This document shows, piece by piece, positions 42,749-50,625 of a stretch of 64,000 nucleotides of DNA. The notes below the pieces were generated by a model. It searched no databases, had not been told where the DNA came from, and worked only from the letters and a program-made list of their open reading frames with translations. The number at the start of each line of letters is the position of its first letter. Positions within the stretch are counted from its first letter, which is position 1. A program made the position numbers and the translations under genes. Location of the stretch: the NCBI RefSeq assembly GCF_013314535.1, contig NZ_JABUAE010000018.1:27333-91332 (forward strand), written 5' to 3'. Source of the DNA: Bacillus sp. Xin1 (GTDB taxonomy: Bacteria > Bacillota > Bacilli > Bacillales > Bacillaceae_G).

Positions 42749-44206
42749 GTGTTATTTAACTCATTTGAGTTTATTTTTTTATTTTTACCGATAGCATTTT
42801 TCGTATATTTTCTATTAAATAAACTAGGGTATGTAACAGGTGCAAAAGCATGGCTTGTTGCTGCTTCGTTGTTCTTTTATAGTTATTGGAATGTGAAATA
42901 TTTACCTCTTATGTTAGTGTCTTTAGTTGTGAATTACTATATTGGTATACGGCTCGTCCGTCATAAGAGTAAATTCCTATTAACAATCGGATTAGTATTT
43001 AATATTGGAATGCTTAGTTATTTTAAGTATTACGACTTTTTTGTGCAAAATGTGAATGAGTTATTTGGAACACATTTTACGTTATTATCATTAATGTTAC
43101 CGCTTGCAATTAGTTTTTATACGTTTCAAAAGATTGCCTTTTTAGTAGATACATATCGCGGGGAGACGGAAGCGTGTCATTTTCTTGATTATGCATTGTT
43201 TGTAACATTTTTCCCGCAGCTTATCGCAGGGCCAATTGTTCATCATGCTCAAATTATGCCGCAGTTTGCGGATAATAGTAACAAACGCTGGCAATCAAAG
43301 TATATTGTTCTTGGAATATTTGTCTTTGGAATGGGGATTTTCAAGAAAGTAGGAATTGCGGATGTTTTATCTCCACTTGTACATGAAGGATTTGATGTAC
43401 AACCATCGTTAACATTTGTGGAGGCATGGATTTCATCTTTGGCATATACATTTCAGTTGTATTTTGACTTTTCCGGATACTCTGATATGGCAATTGGGAT
43501 TGCTTTAATGTTTAATATTACATTACCACAAAACTTTAATTCGCCATATAAAGCAGTGAATATCCAAGAGTTTTGGCATCGTTGGCATATGACACTTAGT
43601 CAGTTTTTAACGAAATATGTGTATATTTCACTCGGTGGAAATCGAAAAGGGACGATTCGCGTATATGTAAATATCATGATTGTATTTTTAATAAGTGGAC
43701 TTTGGCATGGGGCTGGTTGGACATTTATATTTTGGGGATTCTTGCACGGCGTTGCTTCAGTTATTCATCGCTTATGGCGTAAAGCGGGGGGACGTATGCC
43801 GGCATGGGCTGGTTGGCTCATCACGTTTCTATTTATTAATACGGCATGGGTATTTTTCCGTGCGACATCTTGGCATAATGCGATTAAAGTGTTAAAAGGA
43901 ATGCTTGGATTGAACGGATTTGAATTTGCGAACAGTGTATTTCCAGCGGTTCTATTACAGAAACTACAATTTTTAATCCCATACGGTGTTTCATTTACTG
44001 AAAATTATCATATGGCATTATTAGATTCCAAAATGGTTGCTTACATTTTAGGAGCACTATGTATTAGTTTCTTCTTCAAAAACTCCATTCAATTAAAGGA
44101 TACATTCCGTCCGAATGTATGGACGGCCTTATTTACAGCGGCATTACTCGTGTACAGTGTACTACATTTAACAAGTATTAGTGAGTTTTTATATTTTAAT
44201 TTCTAG
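42749..44206 (+). CDS. patA2: MBOAT O-acyltransferase PatA2
   Basis: 485 residues, second MBOAT protein of the window and a paralogue of PatA1 (LPLAISFYTFQKIAFLVDTYR, FPQLIAGPIVHHAQI, YFDFSGYSDMAIGIALMFNI, EFWHRWHMTLSQFLTKYVYI). The candidate catalytic His is in SGLWHGAGWTF. The start is GTG 42749 after GGAAGAGATGGA. The next gene begins ten bases after its stop, so the pair is translationally linked. The inferred role is acetyl transfer across the membrane to PatB2 for modification of the secondary cell wall polysaccharide. Confidence 0.86.
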   Translation: MLFNSFEFIFLFLPIAFFVYFLLNKLGYVTGAKAWLVAASLFFYSYWNVKYLPLMLVSLVVNYYIGIRLVRHKSKFLLTIGLVFNIGMLSYFKYYDFFVQNVNELFGTHFTLLSLMLPLAISFYTFQKIAFLVDTYRGETEACHFLDYALFVTFFPQLIAGPIVHHAQIMPQFADNSNKRWQSKYIVLGIFVFGMGIFKKVGIADVLSPLVHEGFDVQPSLTFVEAWISSLAYTFQLYFDFSGYSDMAIGIALMFNITLPQNFNSPYKAVNIQEFWHRWHMTLSQFLTKYVYISLGGNRKGTIRVYVNIMIVFLISGLWHGAGWTFIFWGFLHGVASVIHRLWRKAGGRMPAWAGWLITFLFINTAWVFFRATSWHNAIKVLKGMLGLNGFEFANSVFPAVLLQKLQFLIPYGVSFTENYHMALLDSKMVAYILGALCISFFFKNSIQLKDTFRPNVWTALFTAALLVYSVLHLTSISEFLYFNF

Positions 44207-44215
44207 GTGGAGAAT

Positions 44216-45250
44216 ATGAAAAACAAACATTGGCTTATCATCGTTTTCGTATGTGTGTTTATTCCGCTTACAGGTGTAGGACTATTTAATAGTTATATAG
44301 ATTCCCTTTGGATATTTCCTCATAAAAATAAGTGGAATGATGTTCAGTTTGGTTTTAATGAAAGACAGCAGAAAACAAATTATATATCGCATCGGCCTTT
44401 TCATTACGATGGTGTCATATTAGGGAGTAGTCGAACGACATTTATAAATGAAAATGATTTTGTTGGACTACACGCATTTAACTATGCAGTAAGTAGTATG
44501 GATCCTCGTGAATATGATGCGTATATTGAGTATGCAAAAGAAAAAAAGGGAGGTAGTTTGTCATCTATTGTGCTGGGCTTAGATTTTCTTGGGACAAACA
44601 AAAACCGTGAGATAGCTTTCGATAAACCGGAAGTGTATATTAATAATGCACGAAGCTGGTTATATCCGATAAAATCATATGTGAGCATGGATGAGATTAC
44701 GTATTCCCGGAATACAATTGAGAGGTCTACTCATGGTGGTACAGATGTAGATCGTTATAATCGAGACAATATAAAGAAAATGCGTGAGTATACGAAAGAA
44801 GAAAGAGATGCGCAAGTTAAAGCGCAAGTTGATAAGTTTAGCAAGGAAATATACGGCGGGAATTATGAATATCAAAATATGAAAGAAATATTAGAGAATG
44901 TAAAGGCTCATAATCCGAATACAAAATTTTATATTTTTACAACACCAGTTTCAGAGCCATTGTTCCAAACGATGATAAAAGAAGGAAGATGGAATGATTA
45001 CAAAAGGTGGCTTCATGATGCGGTAGATGTATTTGGAGAAGTACATCATTTCATGTATGTGAATTCTGTTACAACGAATTTGGACAACTATATGGATGGG
45101 CATCATTTTAGGCCGGAGATTGGAAAAATGATTGCACATAAAGTTGTAAAACAAGAAGATCATGCAATTCCGAAAGACTTTGGTATCGTTATAACGAAAG
45201 AGAATATAGATGATGTATTGCAAAATATTTATGCATCTGTTCAACATTAA
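44216..45250 (+). CDS. patB2: Extracytoplasmic partner of PatA2, SGNH-like (PatB2)
   Basis: 344 residues with one N-terminal membrane anchor (WLIIVFVCVFIPLTGVGLF) and an outside domain carrying an SGNH-like nucleophile motif VILGSSRTT (at about residues 70-78) and a late YMDGHHFRPEIG with the Asp-His pair. It is less like AlgJ than PatB1 but the operon with patA2 and the motif set support a PatB2 role, i.e. transfer of acetyl groups to SCWP. ATG 44216 has AGGTGGAG upstream; the GTG at 44207 abuts the patA2 stop and is less likely. A bidirectional terminator follows. Confidence 0.78.
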   Translation: MKNKHWLIIVFVCVFIPLTGVGLFNSYIDSLWIFPHKNKWNDVQFGFNERQQKTNYISHRPFHYDGVILGSSRTTFINENDFVGLHAFNYAVSSMDPREYDAYIEYAKEKKGGSLSSIVLGLDFLGTNKNREIAFDKPEVYINNARSWLYPIKSYVSMDEITYSRNTIERSTHGGTDVDRYNRDNIKKMREYTKEERDAQVKAQVDKFSKEIYGGNYEYQNMKEILENVKAHNPNTKFYIFTTPVSEPLFQTMIKEGRWNDYKRWLHDAVDVFGEVHHFMYVNSVTTNLDNYMDGHHFRPEIGKMIAHKVVKQEDHAIPKDFGIVITKENIDDVLQNIYASVQH

Positions 45251-45285
45251 AAAAGCAACATCCGGATTCCCGGATGTTGCTTTTT
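45249..45285. terminator. Bidirectional terminator between convergent patB2 and the ligase gene
   Basis: AAAAAGCAACATCCGG pairs perfectly with CCGGATGTTGCTTTTT around ATTC. Confidence 0.94.
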
Positions 45286-46684
45286 AGTCTGCTTTCAAAT
45301 CAACAATGAGATAAGCTAATATGACAACAAAGAAAATACTAACAGCCGGTGCAGTTAATACATGTCCAGCCGTAAAGCCGATGCCGAGTGATAGCGCTAA
45401 TGCGCTAGCAAGCAGCATATATTTTACAGTTAGAATTGATTTGAAATTTGTAATGACACGAATGAGTAATCGAATTCCAAAGTAGAGAAATGGTAACAAA
45501 TACACCAGAAAACCAATTATTCCAAAGGAGAAGAATAAGTCATGGAAGTCCATTTCAACTAGTTTAATTTTATCTTTATCTTTATAGTTTCCTGCATAGC
45601 CCATACCGAGTAACTTTTGTGACATTGGAGCTTCTTTATAAGATTTTTTATATACTTTTAAAAATCTATCACGGTCACTATAAATTAAACTGTTCATTTC
45701 TCCAGCGGTTAGCTTTCCTTCCGCTTCTCTTTTTGCGTCTTCAGGATCTTCTTTAACGACTTTTCCTTGTTTTCTTGCTTCATCGTCTCTTACTGATTTC
45801 TTATACTCATACATCTGTAAGTGAATGCCCATATTTTTCGCAATAGGGGTAAGTGGTGTTACGACAATTAAACCCCCTAGTACAACGAGAGCAACGACTG
45901 TATTTACAAGTTTCGCGAAACCCTTCCCTTCTTTTTTACGATTCATCATATATTCAATAAAAGAGAACAGAAGCGCAACGCCTAGTGTAATCACAATTGC
46001 CCCGTAACCAACCTTCGTTCCAACCATAATGCTCGCGTACATCGCAAAAATTGTTGGAATCCAGTAGTATACTTTTGAAAACGACGTCGTTTTATGTATA
46101 GAGTAAAGTACAACCACCGGGAACGTAATTGCGAAAATGGAACTTAATTCATTTCCAGCAAAGAACCATCCTCTAGAACCGAGTTTTGAATGCGGATAGC
46201 TTTGGAAATCCGTATCAGATACAATCGAGACAAACATAACCATACTTAAAATTAATGTTGTATATAAGAAATATGTCATTAACTTATGGTAAGAGTATTG
46301 TAAATCTTTCAAAGCTTTGAATGCGAGTATATATCCGAATAATAAACAGATTGGGTATATACTTTTTGCGATAAATTTAATTTCTTCTCCTATATAAAAA
46401 GGAGACTTCACGAACATATTGTTTATGAAACTAGCTGCTATCGTTACGCCTAGTAAGAATATGTATATAACGTATTTCTTATTACCAGGTTGTTTCCAAT
46501 TGAAAAGTAGATATGCTAGAGCGAGAGTCATAAAGGCAAATCTTACTACAATTCCGACTGTCGCACTCATGTGTAATGTGTAGATAGAAAAAGATGTTAA
46601 TAAATCTAAAATTGGTTGCAACACAATGAATAGTAACAGGAAATGTGGGAAGTAGTTATTCGTCTGGTTCAACTTGTTAACCAT
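45284..46684 (-). CDS. O-antigen ligase/polymerase-family membrane protein
   Basis: 466 residues with about 11-12 hydrophobic helices and one large hydrophilic loop (about 285-360, rich in Lys/Asp/Glu) between late helices, the layout of the O-antigen ligase (WaaL/Wzy) family. The segment GSRGWFFAGNELSSIFAITF is the family's conserved region. Position in the SCWP/S-layer cluster suggests it polymerises or transfers a wall glycan. The acceptor and polymer are unknown. ATG 46684 follows GGAGG by five bases; the frame's ATG four codons earlier overlaps that ribosome site. Confidence 0.78.
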   Translation of the reverse strand: MVNKLNQTNNYFPHFLLLFIVLQPILDLLTSFSIYTLHMSATVGIVVRFAFMTLALAYLLFNWKQPGNKKYVIYIFLLGVTIAASFINNMFVKSPFYIGEEIKFIAKSIYPICLLFGYILAFKALKDLQYSYHKLMTYFLYTTLILSMVMFVSIVSDTDFQSYPHSKLGSRGWFFAGNELSSIFAITFPVVVLYSIHKTTSFSKVYYWIPTIFAMYASIMVGTKVGYGAIVITLGVALLFSFIEYMMNRKKEGKGFAKLVNTVVALVVLGGLIVVTPLTPIAKNMGIHLQMYEYKKSVRDDEARKQGKVVKEDPEDAKREAEGKLTAGEMNSLIYSDRDRFLKVYKKSYKEAPMSQKLLGMGYAGNYKDKDKIKLVEMDFHDLFFSFGIIGFLVYLLPFLYFGIRLLIRVITNFKSILTVKYMLLASALALSLGIGFTAGHVLTAPAVSIFFVVILAYLIVDLKAD

Positions 46685-46938
46685 GGTTTCCTCCATTTCT
46701 TCATTTTTACATGATAATGTTCATACATCAAAATAAGAATACACCATTTTATTATAACGGTAAATAGAAGCAGATATGCGAAAAATATGTTTTAATTCAG
46801 TTTCTTTTTTACATGATAATGGTAAGATTCCTAAATTTTCGGCTAAATTAGACAGAAAATTACGAAAAAAGAAGGGTTTTCTACCTCTTTTCTTTAATTA
46901 TATAAGTATAATCTTTAGGGAAGAAAGAGGGATATATA

Positions 46939-47727
46939 ATGGAAGTAAAAAGTAAAGCAGAGTCAGTAGTTGTGAAATATGAAGGACGAGTAGCAACGAT
47001 TATGATGAATCGCCCAGAAGTATTAAATGCATTAGATGAACCTACGCTCAAAGAATTGTTAGCAAAACTGAAAGAAGTAGCTGAGAGCTCCGTTCATATT
47101 GTCGTACTATGCGGAAATGGACGCGGTTTTTCTGCGGGTGGAGATATTAAATCTATGCTTTCCAGTAATGATGAAAGCAAGTTTGAAAGTATCATGAATA
47201 CCATTTCTGAAATAGTTGTTACATTATATACGATGCCGAAGCTTGTGATTAGCGCTATTCATGGCCCGACTGCAGGACTTGGCTTAAGTATCGCTCTAAC
47301 AGCTGATTATGTATTGGCAGACATTTCATCGATCATTGCGATGAACTTTATTGGAATCGCTTTAATACCAGACGGCGGAGGGCATTTCTTCTTACAAAAA
47401 CGCCTCGGTGAAAATATGGCAAAACAAATCATTTGGGAAGGTAAAAAGTTATCTTCAACAGAAGCGCTAGAACTTGGATTAATTGACGAAGTTATCGGAG
47501 AAAACTTCCAAGGTGCTGTGAAACAAAAAATTAATGAATGGCTTCAAAAACCAATTAAAGCAATGATTCAGACGAAACAAATTTTATGTGAAGTCAATCG
47601 TTCAAATTTAGAACAAACACTGCAACTAGAAAAACGTGGACAATACGCAATGAGAAAAACGGCTGATCATAGAGAGGGAATTGCTGCATTTTTAGAAAAG
47701 CGTCCGCCAGCGTTTAAAGGAGAATAA
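46939..47727 (+). CDS. Enoyl-CoA hydratase/isomerase family protein
   Basis: 262-residue crotonase-fold enzyme: VATIMMNRPEVLNALD at the N-terminus, oxyanion-hole segments GNGRGFSAGGDIKSML and HGPTAGLGLSIALTADYVLAD, and IALIPDGGGHFFLQKRLG where one catalytic acid usually lies (Asp here instead of the common Glu). Members hydrate or isomerise acyl-CoA thioesters, and a Glu-to-Asp change is tolerated in isomerase-like subgroups. GAAAGAGGG precedes the ATG. A single gene with terminator; no link to the S-layer genes is evident. Confidence 0.85.
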   Translation: MEVKSKAESVVVKYEGRVATIMMNRPEVLNALDEPTLKELLAKLKEVAESSVHIVVLCGNGRGFSAGGDIKSMLSSNDESKFESIMNTISEIVVTLYTMPKLVISAIHGPTAGLGLSIALTADYVLADISSIIAMNFIGIALIPDGGGHFFLQKRLGENMAKQIIWEGKKLSSTEALELGLIDEVIGENFQGAVKQKINEWLQKPIKAMIQTKQILCEVNRSNLEQTLQLEKRGQYAMRKTADHREGIAAFLEKRPPAFKGE

Positions 47728-47733
47728 AAGGGA

Positions 47734-47778
47734 AGAAAGTGTTAACACATTTTAGTATAATTGTGTTAGCACTTTTTT
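47734..47778 (+). terminator. Terminator of the enoyl-CoA hydratase gene
   Basis: AAAGTGTTAACACA pairs with TGTGTTAGCACTTT (one mismatch), then TTTTT. Confidence 0.82.
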
Positions 47779-47792
47779 ATTGGGAGATATAG

Positions 47793-48113
47793 ATGAGAAA
47801 AAGGGTTACTGTGATTATACTTTTATTTGTTATGTACATTACGTTGCATAGCACTCCGTATTTGGCAGTCCGAACGGCGATTTTTCTTTCGGGACATCCT
47901 ACTATTGCTTTTCAGGGAGAAATTCAAAAGAGGCCGAATCCATATCAAGAAGCGATACCAGAATCACTGCGAGTGATATATGGAGAGAAGCAAGAGGATT
48001 ATGATGTATATTATTTCCCTAGTCCATATGCGAAGGAAAAAGGGCGAGACTTGGGAAGCGCGTACGTAAAGAAGGTATGGTTTATGTACAATGCAGAATT
48101 AGGTAAATTGTAA
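47793..48113 (+). CDS. Small membrane-anchored protein of unknown function
   Basis: 106 residues: an N-terminal hydrophobic helix (VTVIILLFVMYITLH) that is a signal anchor or uncleaved signal, then a polar outside part with GDFP-like PSPYAKEKGRDLGSAYVKK. GGGAGAT is the ribosome site. The three small genes 47793-48692 follow each other on the same strand with gaps under 45 bases and a single terminator after the last, so they likely form one transcript. No family recognised. Confidence 0.65.
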   Translation: MRKRVTVIILLFVMYITLHSTPYLAVRTAIFLSGHPTIAFQGEIQKRPNPYQEAIPESLRVIYGEKQEDYDVYYFPSPYAKEKGRDLGSAYVKKVWFMYNAELGKL

Positions 48114-48139
48114 GGAATGAGAGGAGCGACAGAGAGGCT

Positions 48140-48466
48140 ATGTCAACTTATAACAAGCTAGTTAGAGATCGTGTTCCAGAAAAGATTTTAATGTCTGGAA
48201 AAACATATACGTCGAAAAAATTAACAGGTCAAGCATACATAGAAGCATTAGCGAAAATCGGAACAGAAGAAATCCGTGAATTCGCTTCAATGAAAGAGCG
48301 AGAACACGCATTAGATTCACTTGCGGATGCACTAGAAATTATTATCTCACTAGCGCGTGCAGAAGGTGCAACATTGGAAGATATTGAACGTCTTCGTAAG
48401 CAAAAAGAAGAAGAGCGCGGTGGGTTTGAAAGAGGAATCTATTTGCTGGATGTTTCGGAGGAGTAG
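48140..48466 (+). CDS. MazG-like nucleotide pyrophosphohydrolase (PRA-PH superfamily)
   Basis: 108 residues beginning YNKLVRDRVPEKI, the signature of small phosphoribosyl-ATP-pyrophosphatase-like 'house-cleaning' enzymes. The metal-binding acid cluster is TEEIREF (E-E-x-x-E) with DSLADALEII (D-x3-D) one helix later, the all-alpha NTP pyrophosphatase pattern. It would hydrolyse an NTP to NMP and pyrophosphate; the nucleotide is unknown. GAGGAG is the ribosome site. Middle gene of a probable three-gene unit. Confidence 0.82.
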   Translation: MSTYNKLVRDRVPEKILMSGKTYTSKKLTGQAYIEALAKIGTEEIREFASMKEREHALDSLADALEIIISLARAEGATLEDIERLRKQKEEERGGFERGIYLLDVSEE

Positions 48467-48506
48467 TTTGATAGAGGGGATCTATTTTAGATAGGGAGAG
48501 AATGAT

Positions 48507-48692
48507 ATGGAAAACAGCAAACACTTGTATCAGGTTGGGGACTATCGTCTATGGCTAAACACTGAAACAGGAGCCTTGCAAATGAAACTTGACGGGAATA
48601 GAGAATTGTACAACATACCGAAGAATACGAAATTGTACGAGCGGCTATTAAATGACTTTTTCAGCAAGCCAGTAGAGCAGGAAAATAAGTAA
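48507..48692 (+). CDS. 61-residue conserved hypothetical protein
   Basis: A compact soluble protein (HLYQVGDYRLWLNTETGALQ, then LYERLLNDFFSKP) with an N-terminal beta-hairpin look and a C-terminal helix. GGGAGAG lies six bases before the ATG, and a terminator follows. Last gene of the 47793-48692 run. No function assigned. Confidence 0.62.
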   Translation: MENSKHLYQVGDYRLWLNTETGALQMKLDGNRELYNIPKNTKLYERLLNDFFSKPVEQENK

Positions 48693-48707
48693 TTAAGTAT
48701 ATATAGA

Positions 48708-48743
48708 TGAAAAGCTCACCCTTTTCTAGAAAGGTTGAGCTTT
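48708..48743 (+). terminator. Terminator of the three small genes
   Basis: AAAAGCTCA..CCTTT pairs with AAAGG..TGAGCTTTTT. Confidence 0.85.
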
Positions 48744-48765
48744 TTGTTATTTGGCTTTTGCTAGT

Positions 48766-48922
48766 TTTATCCCGCATTAACGGGCAGTAATACTCCCACC
48801 TCAAAATTCGGCGAGAGCAAAGAAGTTAGGTGGGAGATAAACTGCCCGTAAAAGCCCGATTGGTTCAACTAATAATCAGTGGGGGATGAAGAAAATCCCC
48901 ACTGATTAAAGTTTCACTTTAT
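48766..48922 (+). mobile_element. bcr1 element, copy 5 (diverged)
   Basis: TTTAT at 48766-48770 and 48918-48922. The interior carries more substitutions than the other four copies, mostly in the first hairpin, where both arms changed (ACTCCCACC with GGTGGGAGA), so pairing is kept. Confidence 0.88.
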
Positions 48923-49081
48923 TTTAATTACAAAAAGACTAATGATAAAAAACACTCCTGTTAGCACCCATCCAATTATAATTGCAGTAGAGGTATGAAG
49001 AGCATAAGAAACTTGTAAACAAAACAAAGATGCTAAAAACCAAATGAATGCAATTTCTACATGTTTTTTTGTTAATTTCAT
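48914..49081 (-). CDS. 55-residue two-helix membrane protein ending inside bcr1
   Basis: ATG at 49079-49081, preceded by AAAGGGG, encodes MKLTKKHVEIAFIWFLASLF and a second hydrophobic helix (TAIIIGWVLTGVFFIISLFV), then ends VIKIK at a TGA (48914-48916) that lies within the bcr1 copy. So the insertion created the present C-terminus, probably replacing the last few native residues. Small, basic at both ends, N-terminus likely inside. Function unknown. Confidence 0.65.
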   Translation of the reverse strand: MKLTKKHVEIAFIWFLASLFCLQVSYALHTSTAIIIGWVLTGVFFIISLFVIKIK

Positions 49082-49243
49082 TACAATCAATCCCCTTTGT
49101 TATTCAAATGTACTATAAAATATTTTACCATAATTATGTAATTGTAAAGGTGAAATATATATAAATCCCCAACGTTATTAGTAGTGGTTTTATGACAATT
49201 CCGTTATACTGAATATTAGAAAAACGAAGTGGAGGGACCAACA

Positions 49244-50293
49244 TTGGCACATCATGCAAAAGAAACAATGGAACTTATTAAACAGCTTGTTTCCATTCCA
49301 AGTCCATCTGGAAACACAGGGAAAATCATTAACTTTATTGCAAACTACGTAAAAGAATGGAATGTAGAAACGAAGCGTAACAATAAAGGTGCGCTTATCT
49401 TAACATTAAAAGGACAAAACGACGAGCAGCACCGCTTACTAACTGCTCACGTTGATACATTAGGTGCAATGGTAAAAGAAATTAAATCTGATGGTCGCCT
49501 TCGCTTATCGATGATCGGCGGATTTCGCTGGAACTCTGTTGAAGGGGAATATTGCGAAATTGAAACAGCAAGCGGAAAAACATATACAGGTACAATCTTA
49601 ATGCACCAAACATCTGTCCACGTTTACAAAGACGCAGGTGAAGCAAAACGCGATGAAAAAAATATTGAAGTTCGCATTGATGAGCGCGTATCTTCAGCAG
49701 ATGAAGTTCGTGAACTCGGAATTGAAGTAGGGGACTTTGTTTCATTCGACCCACGCGTCCAAATTACAGAGAGCGGCTACATAAAATCACGTCACTTAGA
49801 CGACAAAGTAAGCGTAGCAATCCTATTAAAATTAATTAAAAGATTACAAGACGAAAATATCAAATTGCCATATACAACTCATTTCTTGATCTCTAATAAT
49901 GAAGAAATCGGCTATGGTGGTAACTCAAATATTCCAGAAGAAACAGTAGAATACTTAGCTGTTGATATGGGAGCACTGGGAGACGGGCAAGCATCAGATG
50001 AATACACAGTATCTATTTGCGCGAAAGACTCTAGCGGTCCATACCACTACGCTTTACGTAAACACTTAGTAGAGCTTGCGAAAGCAAACAATATCGAATA
50101 TAAAGTAGATATTTATCCATACTACGGATCAGATGCATCTGCCGCAATCCACGCAGGTTTTGATGTAAAACACGCCCTAATCGGTGCGGGAATTGATTCT
50201 TCTCATGCATTTGAACGTACGCATGAAAGCTCGATTGCGCATACAGAGGCGCTTGTGTTTGCTTATGTGATGTCTGTGTTGATTGGGGAATAA
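49244..50293 (+). CDS. M42-family metallo-aminopeptidase
   Basis: 349 residues. The M42 ligands are visible: His in LLTAHVDTLGAM, the bridging Asp in SRHLDDKVSVA, the Glu pair in ISNNEEIGYGG (base and ligand), Asp in LAVDMGALG and the late His in GIDSSHAFERTHESS. These cytosolic dinuclear zinc or cobalt enzymes form large dodecamers that trim peptides from the N-terminus; some relatives act as glucanases, so substrate is not certain. TTG 49244 was chosen because GGAGG ends nine bases upstream; the GTG at 49229 overlaps that ribosome site. Confidence 0.87.
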   Translation: MAHHAKETMELIKQLVSIPSPSGNTGKIINFIANYVKEWNVETKRNNKGALILTLKGQNDEQHRLLTAHVDTLGAMVKEIKSDGRLRLSMIGGFRWNSVEGEYCEIETASGKTYTGTILMHQTSVHVYKDAGEAKRDEKNIEVRIDERVSSADEVRELGIEVGDFVSFDPRVQITESGYIKSRHLDDKVSVAILLKLIKRLQDENIKLPYTTHFLISNNEEIGYGGNSNIPEETVEYLAVDMGALGDGQASDEYTVSICAKDSSGPYHYALRKHLVELAKANNIEYKVDIYPYYGSDASAAIHAGFDVKHALIGAGIDSSHAFERTHESSIAHTEALVFAYVMSVLIGE

Positions 50294-50319
50294 TAGAGAG
50301 AAATTTTATATTTTAGAAT

Positions 50320-50353
50320 AAAAAGTGATTGGTATAAGCCAATCACTTTTTTC
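50320..50353 (+). terminator. Terminator of the M42 peptidase gene
   Basis: AAAAAGTGATTGG pairs perfectly with CCAATCACTTTTT. Confidence 0.92.
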
Positions 50354-50463
50354 TATAACAGCAAAAACCACTTAATGTATATCCTTACATTAACCTCCTA
50401 ACGAAATTACTGTAACATCAATATCTCCTAATATATTACCGTAATTTACCTGTAATAAATACT

Positions 50464-50478
50464 TAATAATTGTTATCA
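50464..50478 (+). promoter_or_regulatory. Possible Fur-type box upstream of the SLH amidase
   Basis: TAATAAT-T-GTTATCA matches the 7-1-7 Fur core (TGATAATnATTATCA) at 12 of 14 positions. It lies 148 bases before the amidase start in an otherwise empty 270-base AT-rich stretch. A chance match is possible in such AT-rich DNA. Confidence 0.35.
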
Positions 50479-50625
50479 ATATACGTATTTACTCTAGGAT
50501 AGTAATGGCATAAACTAATTGAGTTGCTATTGAATAGTAGATTAGTAGAAGGGAAATGATCCCTTCAATTTTTTATTGTTTAATAGAAAAAATTGTTGAA
50601 AAGATTTGAGAGGAGAAAAGTTTTA

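Noticed and set aside
45284-46684. Annotating the ligase-family protein as a specific SCWP polymerase
   Set aside because: The family and location fit, but nothing in the sequence defines donor, acceptor or polymer.
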